From contig USPU01000002.1 in the NCBI GenBank assembly GCA_900556745.1, positions 1 through 49,797 of the forward strand: DNA of 49,797 nucleotides. The letters run 5' to 3'. The first letter of the stretch is position 1; each line of letters opens with the position of its first letter. Both the position numbers and the translations under genes were made by a program. Below are positions 6,858-14,808 of this stretch, one piece after another. The notes below the pieces were generated by a model that had not been told where the DNA came from, did no database searches, and saw nothing but the letters and a program-made list of their open reading frames with translations. The DNA is from an uncultured Veillonellaceae bacterium. Lineage in GTDB: Bacteria; Bacillota; Negativicutes; Veillonellales; Negativicoccaceae.

Positions 6858-8988
6858 CGATTTCTCCCGTTAAGCGCGCGCGCAAAAGGCTGGTGCGACC
6901 GGCGGTGTGTTGGGTGCGCAAGGCTTTCTTGAACGCCGCCGGCGAACCGACAATATACACATGGGATTTGGCACGGGTCACCGCCGTGTACACAAGATTG
7001 CGTTGCAACATGATTTGTTGCGAAGGCAGCAGTACCAGCACTACCGTTTCGTACTCACTCCCCTGACTCTTATGCACAGTCAGTGCATATGCCAGTTGGA
7101 GTTCCTGTAACTCACCGCGCTCGTAGGTGGAGTTCTTGATACGAAAATCGACCGCAATATGCTCCTCACCGACTGCATATACCTCGCCCAAATCGCCGTT
7201 ATAAACGCCTTTTTCGTAATTATTTCTCCGCTGCATGACTTTATCGCCGACCTGCAAACCGCGATTGGATTTTCCCGTGTATCCGTGCGCCTGCCGCTGC
7301 AACGCCTGATTTAATGCGTCGACACCGCAGACACCGCGGTACATCGGCGTCAGCACCTGCATGGCAAACTGACGCTCCGGATCCGCGTAACGGAGTGTGC
7401 GACAAAGTGACAAAACTTTCTCGAGCGCTTCTTCTTCGGCGCAGTCGATAAAAGTAACGTCATCACGCCACACCGGCATCTGTCCTTGGCGTATGGCCGC
7501 GGCGGCCAACGCAATCCCGCTGCCTTCCTCCTGTCGGTAAATATGCTCCAGCCTCACGACCGGCACCGTATCCGATGCGATGATATCGCGCAACACATTT
7601 CCCGGACCAACCGGCGGCAACTGATCGACATCACCGACAAAAATGACGCGGGCGTGATCGGGCACCGCCTCCAAAAAATGATACATCAAGCCAACATCCA
7701 GCATGGACGCTTCATCGATAATGAATAAATCCCCTTTTAAAGGGTTTTGCGCATCACGCTGAAAAACACTTGCGTCCTCTACCAAACCCGCTTCCAACAA
7801 TTTGTGTAAAGTGGACGCGTCCTGCTCGGAAGTTTCCGCGAGTCGCTTGGCGGCGCGTCCGGTCGGCGCAGCTAAAACGGTTCGTAAGCGGGCTTGCGAA
7901 ACAACTGCCAAAAGAGCCCGCACCAATGTCGTTTTGCCCGTACCCGGGCCGCCGGTAATCACGAGCACGCCGGTTTCCAGCGCGGCAAGGATGGCTTGAA
8001 TTTGCTCGGCGGCCAACGTCACCTCTTCTTTTTCCGCCCATTTTTCCAAAATCATTTCCGCGCCGACTACCGTCAGAGGTTCTACCGTCTGCAGACGCTC
8101 AATGTGATGAGCTACACCCGTTTCCGCTTCATACAAAGAAAGATGGTACACGTAGGCTGTATCGTCGACAATCGTCACGGGATAAACGCCATACTCCAAA
8201 AGTTCTCCCAACGCTTCGCGGATGCGGTCTTCATCAACTTTTAAAAGACGCGCCGTTTCCCGTGCCAGAGTTGCCAACTTCAAGCAGCTGTGACCGCGTT
8301 CGGCTCCCCGCAGAAGTACTTCATTCACACCCGCTTCCACCCGATCCATGGAATCTTGCGGCATTCCCGCATGCATGGCCAGCGCATCGGCACTGCGAAA
8401 CGGAAATCCTTCCACATCGCGCGCCAGTCGATACGGATCATTTTCCAATACCGTCAGAGCCGATTCCCCGTATTGCTTTTGTAATAGCGCGGCAAATCGT
8501 CCGGCCACGCCCGCTTCTTCCAGCGCCAATGTCAGCGCATGCAAGTCGCTTACTTCATGGTATGTCTGCGCAAAATTACGCCAAGTGGTTTCACCGATAC
8601 CGCGCACTTCCGCTAACCGTTCGGGTGATGTATCCAAAACCGCAAGCGTTTCCTCACCGAAATGATCCACAATTCGTTTGGCAAGCGCGGGACCGATGCC
8701 GCGAAACAGACCCGAGCCGAGATAACGAACGATGCCGGCGGTGCTTTGCGGACGCACCCTTCGCAACGCGGCAATGCGCAGCTGTCGTCCGAAGCGCGGA
8801 TGTTCCCCCCATGTACCGCTGACTTCGACCTCTTCACCGACAAGCGGCGCGCTTACGTTACCGACCAGTGTCCAGCTTTTATACTGCTGAGACGGCCGCA
8901 TTTTGAACACGCAAAAAGAATCGTCAGCTGCTGCAAAAACAATACTTTCCACGGTACCGGCAAACGTTTCTTCCCACTGGCCGTTCAT
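6850..8988 (-). CDS. recD2: RecD2-like ATP-dependent DNA helicase
   Basis: SF1B helicase of 712 residues that acts without RecBC. Order: N-terminal OB-like domain, tandem helix-hairpin-helix segments (VRYLGSGLFRGIGPALAKRI, LAEVRGIGETTWRNF), then the motor with Walker A GGPGTGKTTLVRALL (about residue 344), Walker B FIIDEASMLD, motif VGDVDQLPPVGPG, and the C-terminal ALTVHKSQGSEYETVV and NLVYTAVTRAK motifs. RecD2 unwinds 5' to 3' and is linked to repair and replication-fork stability. The ATG at 8988 forms an ATGA overlap with the chorismate mutase stop; a TTG at 9009 is possible but less likely. Confidence 0.93.
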   Translation of the reverse strand: MNGQWEETFAGTVESIVFAAADDSFCVFKMRPSQQYKSWTLVGNVSAPLVGEEVEVSGTWGEHPRFGRQLRIAALRRVRPQSTAGIVRYLGSGLFRGIGPALAKRIVDHFGEETLAVLDTSPERLAEVRGIGETTWRNFAQTYHEVSDLHALTLALEEAGVAGRFAALLQKQYGESALTVLENDPYRLARDVEGFPFRSADALAMHAGMPQDSMDRVEAGVNEVLLRGAERGHSCLKLATLARETARLLKVDEDRIREALGELLEYGVYPVTIVDDTAYVYHLSLYEAETGVAHHIERLQTVEPLTVVGAEMILEKWAEKEEVTLAAEQIQAILAALETGVLVITGGPGTGKTTLVRALLAVVSQARLRTVLAAPTGRAAKRLAETSEQDASTLHKLLEAGLVEDASVFQRDAQNPLKGDLFIIDEASMLDVGLMYHFLEAVPDHARVIFVGDVDQLPPVGPGNVLRDIIASDTVPVVRLEHIYRQEEGSGIALAAAAIRQGQMPVWRDDVTFIDCAEEEALEKVLSLCRTLRYADPERQFAMQVLTPMYRGVCGVDALNQALQRQAHGYTGKSNRGLQVGDKVMQRRNNYEKGVYNGDLGEVYAVGEEHIAVDFRIKNSTYERGELQELQLAYALTVHKSQGSEYETVVLVLLPSQQIMLQRNLVYTAVTRAKSHVYIVGSPAAFKKALRTQHTAGRTSLLRARLTGEIDA

Positions 8989-9242
8989 GACTCCTGCGCC
9001 TTTCGACAAATGGTCATGACCGCTTGCAAAAATTCTTCATACGCCTTTTTTTCTATTTGATTTACATCCGCGCTGAGCGCTTGGCGATTTTGCGCCTCAC
9101 GCTCCGGATCGTAAACGGGCAGACCGTGCTTGCTTTTATAGCGGCCGATCGCCTGCGCCAGCGCGAGCCGTTGTAAAAAAAGCGGCTTGATCTGTGCATC
9201 CAGCGCACGAATTTCATTACGCCATTGTTCGAGTTCCGTCAT
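8985..9242 (-). CDS. Chorismate mutase, AroQ class
   Basis: Small all-alpha protein of 85 residues, typical size for a monofunctional AroQ enzyme, which converts chorismate to prephenate for Phe/Tyr synthesis. The first helix WRNEIRALDAQIKPLFLQRLALAQAIGRYKSKHGLPVYDPERE matches the family pattern: an early Arg, an Asp, then Lys and the VYDPERE turn. The ATG at 9242 has an excellent GGAGGG site; upstream in-frame ATGs would begin in the promoter. First gene of the unit with recD2 and comF. Confidence 0.85.
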   Translation of the reverse strand: MTELEQWRNEIRALDAQIKPLFLQRLALAQAIGRYKSKHGLPVYDPEREAQNRQALSADVNQIEKKAYEEFLQAVMTICRKAQES

Positions 9243-9258
9243 ATTCCCTCCTGTCTGT

Positions 9259-9286
9259 ATTATAACCCACAGCAGTATTTTCCCAA
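9259..9286 (-). promoter_or_regulatory. Promoter for the chorismate mutase-recD2-comF unit
   Basis: TTGGGA (9281-9286) and TATAAT (9259-9264) on minus, 16-nt spacer, lying between the upstream terminator and the gene's ribosome-binding site. Confidence 0.6.
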
Positions 9287-9288
9287 GC

Positions 9289-9318
9289 AAAAAGAGGAAT
9301 CCGCGGATTCCTCTTTTT
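9289..9318 (-). terminator. Intrinsic terminator after the aminotransferase gene
   Basis: A near-perfect inverted repeat (AAAAAGAGGAATCC / GGATTCCTCTTTTT) sits directly at the aminotransferase stop codon, with a T run on the minus strand. The flanking A and T runs would allow function in both directions. Confidence 0.85.
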
Positions 9319-10501
9319 ACGAATGCAACATTCTGTGTAACACTTCGCCGATCTTGCGAATGCCTTTACGAATGCGCGCTTCGTCCATACTTGAATAGTT
9401 CAGTCGGAAATAATTTTTCTGCTTGGTCACCGGGAAAAATCCTTCTCCCGGCGTAAACGCAACATTTTCTTGCAACGCTTGGGTTAACACGTCACGCGCA
9501 TCACAACCTTTTGGCAGTTCCACCCAAATGAACAAGCCGCCGCGCGGTTCCGTCCACTGCACATTGTCCGGAAAATGCTGCTGCATAGCGGTCAGCATCA
9601 CATCATGACGTTGCCGATATAAATCCGCATTCGCCGCGACATGACCTTCATAATCCGCTTTCTGCAAAAACGCGGCCACTTGCCGCTGCACCAATGACGA
9701 AGTCGAAAGATCCGCCGCCTGTTTTATAAAGTCAGCGCGTTCGATGACTTCCGCAGGTCCCGCTAAATAGCCGATCCGTAAACCGGGTGATAACGTTTTG
9801 GAAAATGTTCCCAGAAAAGTAACAAGATGCTTCGTATCCAGCGCTTTTAACGTCGGTAACGCTTCTCCCGAAAAGCGTAATTCACCATACGGATGATCTT
9901 CCCACACCGGAATTTCGTATTGATTGACAAGCTCCATGAACTTTTGCCGGCGCTCAAGTGACCAGGTAATGCCGGTCGGATTTTGAAAATCCGGAATTAC
10001 GTAAATAGCCTTTACTTTTTTTTGCGTGGCGAGAATTTCCGCCAGCGCTTCCGGAATTACACCTTCTTCATCCATCGGCATTTCCACGTACGTCGGCTGC
10101 GCCAGATCAAAAGCATTCAGAGCGCCGATGTAAGACGGTCCTTCCACCAACAATACATCGCCGGGATCCAGAAAGACACGAGCTAAAAGATCCAATCCCT
10201 GTTGCGAACCGGCTGTAATTAAAATATCGTCCGGCACTACGGTTGCCTGTAAATGATTTTGGAACCAATCGGACAGATATTCACGTAAGGGTAAGTAGCC
10301 GCGCGAAGGTCCGTATTGCAAGGCGGCCACACCGTCTTTAGCAAATACTTCCTGCGTGACGGCCGCTAACGTTTCAATCGGAAATGTTTCCGGTGCGGGT
10401 AAACCGCCCCCGAATGAAATCACTTCCGGTTGCGCCGTTAATTTGAGCAGCATATCAATATCCGACAGGGCAAAATTCTGCGTTAATCGAGAAAACTTCA
10501 T
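9317..10501 (-). CDS. PLP-dependent class I/II aminotransferase (LysN/2-aminoadipate type)
   Basis: Fold-type I aminotransferase of 394 residues. ISFGGGLPAPETFP and ALQYGPSRGYLPLREYL at the N terminus, the DFQNPTG cofactor motif, and GTFSKTLSPGLRIGY with the PLP-binding lysine are all present, as is the C-terminal RGGLFIWVELP and FRLNYS Arg region. This pattern is shared by LysN, ARO8-like and MocR-associated aminotransferases acting on aromatic, branched-chain or 2-aminoadipate substrates; the substrate cannot be fixed from sequence. It overlaps the upstream dehydrogenase gene by 4 nt, so the two probably serve one pathway. Confidence 0.85.
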   Translation of the reverse strand: MKFSRLTQNFALSDIDMLLKLTAQPEVISFGGGLPAPETFPIETLAAVTQEVFAKDGVAALQYGPSRGYLPLREYLSDWFQNHLQATVVPDDILITAGSQQGLDLLARVFLDPGDVLLVEGPSYIGALNAFDLAQPTYVEMPMDEEGVIPEALAEILATQKKVKAIYVIPDFQNPTGITWSLERRQKFMELVNQYEIPVWEDHPYGELRFSGEALPTLKALDTKHLVTFLGTFSKTLSPGLRIGYLAGPAEVIERADFIKQAADLSTSSLVQRQVAAFLQKADYEGHVAANADLYRQRHDVMLTAMQQHFPDNVQWTEPRGGLFIWVELPKGCDARDVLTQALQENVAFTPGEGFFPVTKQKNYFRLNYSSMDEARIRKGIRKIGEVLHRMLHS

Positions 10502-11598
10502 GCTCCAACCACTTCTTTTCGCGAGCGGTCATATTCTTCCAACGCCAAGATCGCGTTTCGATACATTTCTTTATCGACCTTGTACGGCATCACGTTCAAA
10601 TCAAAAGTTTGCAACGCCCGTGTCAGAGCCGGTTCCAATTCATCGACCGTCACATCGATATCGGCAAGACAGGTCGGTAATTGCATGGCGCGGTTAAAGT
10701 CATATACTTTCGCCAACTCGTCGTCCGCGCCGTCCATCGCAAGCAACACCAACACTCCGTACGAAACGAGTTCACCATGCATATGGTTGGCTTCCACTTG
10801 CGGCAGTTCCACCAAGCCGTACGTAAGCGAATGCGCCACGGCAGTGTTGTAATCCGGTTCCAGAAAAATCGAAGCAAAACCGGTGCTGACAATCACATTG
10901 AGGATTGTTTGCCGCAACGCTTCGCTGGTTTTACCCGCCTGCGCGTCCTTATAACCGGTGACAGCCGACTGCATCAACGGCTCGGCACACATGCCGCTGA
11001 GCGTCACGCCCACCTGATTGGAATGAAGAATCGAACGATCGCGCGCGGACAGTCGGCTTTCATAATACTTAGCTACCGAATCTCCGATCCCCGCCCAAAG
11101 ATACTGCGCCGGTGCGGAACCGATAATACGTTCATTAATAAACGTATGAACCGGTGGATGATTGGCGTCATAGGCGCGATCAAAACGATGGTCTTCCAAA
11201 TAAACGGCCGCGATACTCGTCACGGCCGCGCAGGTCGCCGCAATGGTCGGGAACGTAAAAAACGGTTTTTGCAATTCACCGGCGATGACCTTAACCGTAT
11301 CAATCGCTTTGCCCCCGCCGACCGCAAACAACATATCCGCGTCGGCAACGGTAGGAATTTCCGCCAGTCGTTCGGCATTGGCAAAAGAACATTCTTTGCC
11401 GTACATTCGCCAATCCGTTACCTCCAGTGATGTCTTTTGAAGATCCGCTTCTAATGCCGGCCGCGCTTTTGCAAGCGCTGTTTCGCCGCCTAAAATGGCG
11501 ACCGTTTTCCCGTACGTTGCACAAACGGTTTCAATGGCTGCATACGCATCATCTCCGCCGATCGTGAACCCCGGAATATTAACGGTGTACGACTTCAT
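10498..11598 (-). CDS. Iron-containing alcohol dehydrogenase family (GldA/HcxA-like)
   Basis: Dehydroquinate synthase-like fold of 366 residues. The N-terminal domain has the nucleotide-binding GGGKAIDTVK loop, FPTIAATCAAVTSIAAVY follows, and the metal ligands are the Asp in GIGDSVAKYYE and the His residues in AVAHSLTYGL and NHMHGELVSYG. These are features of glycerol dehydrogenase and hydroxycarboxylate dehydrogenase (HcxA/YbdH) enzymes; substrate unknown. Start at ATG 11598 with AGGAGGG; earlier in-frame codons lie across a terminator. The ATGA overlap with the aminotransferase suggests the pair handles related oxo acids or hydroxy acids. Confidence 0.82.
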   Translation of the reverse strand: MKSYTVNIPGFTIGGDDAYAAIETVCATYGKTVAILGGETALAKARPALEADLQKTSLEVTDWRMYGKECSFANAERLAEIPTVADADMLFAVGGGKAIDTVKVIAGELQKPFFTFPTIAATCAAVTSIAAVYLEDHRFDRAYDANHPPVHTFINERIIGSAPAQYLWAGIGDSVAKYYESRLSARDRSILHSNQVGVTLSGMCAEPLMQSAVTGYKDAQAGKTSEALRQTILNVIVSTGFASIFLEPDYNTAVAHSLTYGLVELPQVEANHMHGELVSYGVLVLLAMDGADDELAKVYDFNRAMQLPTCLADIDVTVDELEPALTRALQTFDLNVMPYKVDKEMYRNAILALEEYDRSRKEVVGA

Positions 11599-11622
11599 GA
11601 AATCCCTCCTTTTTCGATAAAC

Positions 11623-11645
11623 AAAAACCGCCAAGACGGCGGTTT
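11623..11645 (-). terminator. Intrinsic terminator after ribF
   Basis: Stem AAACCGCC / GGCGGTTT with a 5-nt loop and a short T run on minus. It ends the rimP-to-ribF operon. No clear promoter lies between it and the dehydrogenase gene. Confidence 0.75.
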
Positions 11646-11684
11646 CATAACTTTGCCCGGGTATTGTCACTTATTCTAACAATC

Positions 11685-12620
11685 TTACCGACACATGTCA
11701 ATATTTAATTTCTCTGTTAAATTGTGCAGCGCACGATCGGTATCATTATACATTTGCGCAATCAAAGCGGCGACCTCGGAGAATTTTTCTTCCGGACGCA
11801 GATACGCAACGAAGAACAGACGGAAGCGTTTTCCGTATAAATTAGCGGAAAAATCGGGAAAATAGGTTTCCACCCGCGTCGGTACATCGGTAAATGTCGG
11901 ATTGGTACCGACATTGGTAACACCTTTAAGAAGGGTACCGTCGTAACGGGCCACAGTAGCATACACACCGTTGCGCGGTGCGACACGATCTTCATGCAAC
12001 GCCATATTGGCGGTAGGAAAACCGAGTGTGCGGCCGCGTTGGTCACCGTGCAAAACTACTTCATCAATCGACCAATACCGTCCGAGCAATGTCGCTGCCC
12101 GTCCCGGTTCACCCGCCAGTATGGCCGCGCGAATTTCCGAACTGCTGACCACGCCGCCGGCATCTTGCAGTAGCGGTACGGAAATAACTTCCCAGCCGGC
12201 GTCTTTGGCATAATTATGTAAGGTCGTAACCGTCCCTTGCGCGTCGGCGCCAAAGCGAAAGTTTTCTCCCACTACCACACCGACGATGTGTTGATTGTTT
12301 TGCAGCATGTGCAAAAACTCCGTCGCACTTTGCCGCATCTGCGCAACCGTCGGTTGGAGCCAGATAATTTCATCCACGCCCTGCAGTCGCAGATATTTTT
12401 CTTTATCCGCAAGCGTCAATAAATCACCGGCATACGCCTCCGGCGTTAATGCCGCTTTCGGGGTTTTCGTAAACGTCACGGCCACCAGCCGCGCCGTTTC
12501 TCGATCCGCGAGTGCGCGGGCGGTGCGAAGGACTTCAATATGCCCGCGATGCACGCCGTCAAAATTGCCGATAGTTAAAACGGTACGGCGCGCCGCCGTT
12601 TCATATATCGCTCGTTTCAT
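11685..12620 (-). CDS. ribF: Bifunctional riboflavin kinase / FAD synthetase
   Basis: Makes FMN and then FAD from riboflavin. It has 311 residues. The N-terminal nucleotidyltransferase domain shows TIGNFDGVHRGH (HxGH-like), VVGENFRFG and SSEIR; the C-terminal kinase domain shows GRTLGFPTANM and the GVTNVGTNPTF stretch. The ATG at 12620 overlaps the truB stop by 4 nt; an upstream GTG at 12632 is an alternative. Last gene of the long translation operon, followed by a terminator. Confidence 0.93.
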   Translation of the reverse strand: MKRAIYETAARRTVLTIGNFDGVHRGHIEVLRTARALADRETARLVAVTFTKTPKAALTPEAYAGDLLTLADKEKYLRLQGVDEIIWLQPTVAQMRQSATEFLHMLQNNQHIVGVVVGENFRFGADAQGTVTTLHNYAKDAGWEVISVPLLQDAGGVVSSSEIRAAILAGEPGRAATLLGRYWSIDEVVLHGDQRGRTLGFPTANMALHEDRVAPRNGVYATVARYDGTLLKGVTNVGTNPTFTDVPTRVETYFPDFSANLYGKRFRLFFVAYLRPEEKFSEVAALIAQMYNDTDRALHNLTEKLNIDMCR

Positions 12621-13474
12621 TCTTCCACCCACACTTTATAAGGCCGTATGCCCCCTTCTGCCGCCGGTTTGCCGAGACCGATGAATTGTCCATCACACCA
12701 CAGAGCCGTTACATCACTGATCGTACCGCGAATCGTCTGACCGTGGCGAAAGCGTTCCGCAGCTGCAGTCGGCACCCGATATTGCGGCAAATGGCGTATA
12801 GCATCCGTCGCAGGACGTAGCGCCGCCTCTTTCGCCGCCCGAATTTCTTCGAGTGTCCACGCATCTTCCAGCGTAAAATTGCCGACCCGCTCCCTCACCA
12901 GAAACGACATCGTCAGCGGTATACCCAAGGCCTTACCGAAATCTCTTCCCAATGCGCGGATATACGTTCCCTGCGAGCAAACGATGCGCGCGCGCAAATA
13001 CGGTAATTGGTAAGAAATGTCCGTAAACTCGTGGATCGTGATTTCACGCGCAGGCAATTCCACCTTCTGATTTTTCCGCGCCAGTTCGTAGGCTTTACGT
13101 CCATCCACTTTGATCGCGGAATATTGCGACGGTCGTTGTAAAATCGTCCCGCGAAATGAGGCGGCGGCGGTTTCGAGTTGTTCTGCCGTAAGTTCGGGGA
13201 TAGCGCTCATTTGTTGTACAATCGTGCCGCTCGTATCTTCCGTATCGGTAGCGATGCCCACCAACCACTCCGCAAGATACACTTTCGGCTCTGTCGGCGC
13301 CCATGCCAAAAGCCGCGTCGCTTTGCCCAGAAATACCGGCAAAACGCCCGCGGCCAAAGGATCCAATGTGCCGGAGTGGCCTATTTTACGAATGCCGTAA
13401 ATTTTTCGCAAAACGTAAATGACATCATGGGATGTCATACCGGCCGGCTTCAGTACATTAATGATTCCCTGCAT
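12617..13474 (-). CDS. truB: tRNA pseudouridine-55 synthase
   Basis: TruB isomerises U55 in the T loop of tRNAs. It has 285 residues. The catalytic motif is present as GHSGTLDPLAAGVLP with the nucleophilic Asp; the KPAGMTSHDV opening, the VDGRKAYELAR segment and CSQGTYIRALGRDFG are family signatures. A short C-terminal PUA-like region ends the protein. It overlaps nrnA by 17 nt and ribF by 4 nt. Confidence 0.95.
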   Translation of the reverse strand: MQGIINVLKPAGMTSHDVIYVLRKIYGIRKIGHSGTLDPLAAGVLPVFLGKATRLLAWAPTEPKVYLAEWLVGIATDTEDTSGTIVQQMSAIPELTAEQLETAAASFRGTILQRPSQYSAIKVDGRKAYELARKNQKVELPAREITIHEFTDISYQLPYLRARIVCSQGTYIRALGRDFGKALGIPLTMSFLVRERVGNFTLEDAWTLEEIRAAKEAALRPATDAIRHLPQYRVPTAAAERFRHGQTIRGTISDVTALWCDGQFIGLGKPAAEGGIRPYKVWVEE

Positions 13475-14417
13475 AAGTCAACGCAGCCTCTGCTTTCGGC
13501 AACACTTCGGCGATCGCCGTCGCAAGGTCGGTGTACATGGTGCACCCTGCCGCGCGAATATGTCCGCCGCCGCCGAATTGTGCTGCCAACTTCGATACAT
13601 CGACACTGTTTTTAGAACGGAAGCTTACATACGTTTTTTGCGGCTCATCATATTTAAATTGCAGTGTGAGTTCCACACCTTCGATGTTGCGAGCCAAATC
13701 GAGATAGGTGTCGACATAATGACGACCAGACTCGATAGCCGCTTTATCCATAACGATATAACTCAATCGGTGATCGGCCGCAAATTGCAATGTGGACATG
13801 ATCGGCCCCAAAATCGTCAACGCTTCTTTCGGCAACGAATCCATGGCCTGCGAAATACGGTCGGGGCGTGCGCCGCGATCTACCAACTCGGCCGCCATTG
13901 CAAGCGTTTGCGCCGTCGTATTGCCATAGCGGAAAAAGCCGCAATCGGTAGCAATCGCCATGTAGAGTGCATTCGCCATGGACGGCGTAATATCCCAGCC
14001 CCATTGCATAAAGAGACGGGTTAAAATTTCGCCCGTCGCGGCGGCATGCTCGTCGAGATAAAGCATGTCCGCATAATCAGGATTCGAAACGTGATGATCG
14101 ATATTCACAATCGGCACGTTTTCCGGCCAGGCATAATCGCCGGCGCGTGTCGGCGTGCTTAAATCCATGAACAAAATGTGATCATATTTTTTGTCGGGAA
14201 TTTCACGGTGTATTTCTTTCGCCAACGGTAAGAACAGATATTTTTCCGCAATGGTGTCGTCGACCAGCATATCAGCCGACACACCACGGGCGCGCAATGC
14301 TTCCGTGATCGCCAAAACCGAACCGAGACAATCACCGTCCGGTTTAACGTGGCCGACTACCAGTACCGACTTGACACTCTCCAATGTCTGACGCAATCTG
14401 TCTTCACTGATCTTCAT
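13458..14417 (-). CDS. nrnA: DHH-family phosphoesterase NrnA (oligoribonuclease / pAp phosphatase)
   Basis: Degrades short RNA oligomers (nanoRNA) and in Bacillus also dephosphorylates pAp. It has 319 residues. DHH domain: GHVKPDGDCLGS (first metal ligands), FMDLSTPTRAG, and VNIDHHVSNPDYAD. DHHA1 domain: the C-terminal GGGGHIRAAGC. ATG 14417 has AAGGTG well spaced; it overlaps rbfA by 14 nt. The placement between rbfA and truB is usual in Bacillota. Confidence 0.92.
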   Translation of the reverse strand: MKISEDRLRQTLESVKSVLVVGHVKPDGDCLGSVLAITEALRARGVSADMLVDDTIAEKYLFLPLAKEIHREIPDKKYDHILFMDLSTPTRAGDYAWPENVPIVNIDHHVSNPDYADMLYLDEHAAATGEILTRLFMQWGWDITPSMANALYMAIATDCGFFRYGNTTAQTLAMAAELVDRGARPDRISQAMDSLPKEALTILGPIMSTLQFAADHRLSYIVMDKAAIESGRHYVDTYLDLARNIEGVELTLQFKYDEPQKTYVSFRSKNSVDVSKLAAQFGGGGHIRAAGCTMYTDLATAIAEVLPKAEAALTYAGNH

Positions 14418-14793
14418 CGGCCGCACCTTCCCGTCTGTTTTTCGATTCTTCTTTGTCCTTAATCGACTTCAGTACCCGTTCAATATGATCACCGTAATCA
14501 ATCGATCGATCTACGGCAAACGTAATTTCCGGGGTATGACGCACTTGCAGCCTTTTACCGAGCTCGGTACGAATAAAGCCGGTGGCATTTTGGAGTGCGG
14601 CAAAGGATTTTTCTTTTTCCTCATCGTTGCCGAACAAACTTACGTAGACAGTCGCCTCACGCAAATCACCGGTAACCGCTACTTCCGTAACCGTGACAAA
14701 TCCGAGTCGGGTGTCTTTCAAGTCACGGAGCAGCATTTGACCAATCTCCTGCTTGATAAATTCCTGCATCTTACGCACGCGTAATTGGGACAT
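14404..14793 (-). CDS. rbfA: Ribosome-binding factor A
   Basis: Small KH-fold protein of 129 residues that binds immature 30S subunits and aids 16S rRNA 5'-end maturation. RVRKMQEFIKQEIGQMLLRDLKD at the N terminus, VTGDLREATVYVSL in the middle and IRTELGKRLQVRHTPEITF at the C-terminal part follow the family pattern. ATG 14793 has GGGAGGTG at 7-8 nt. The acidic/basic tail (after the domain) is short. Confidence 0.93.
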   Translation of the reverse strand: MSQLRVRKMQEFIKQEIGQMLLRDLKDTRLGFVTVTEVAVTGDLREATVYVSLFGNDEEKEKSFAALQNATGFIRTELGKRLQVRHTPEITFAVDRSIDYGDHIERVLKSIKDKEESKNRREGAADEDQ

Positions 14794-14808
14794 TACAAGC
14801 ACCTCCCT

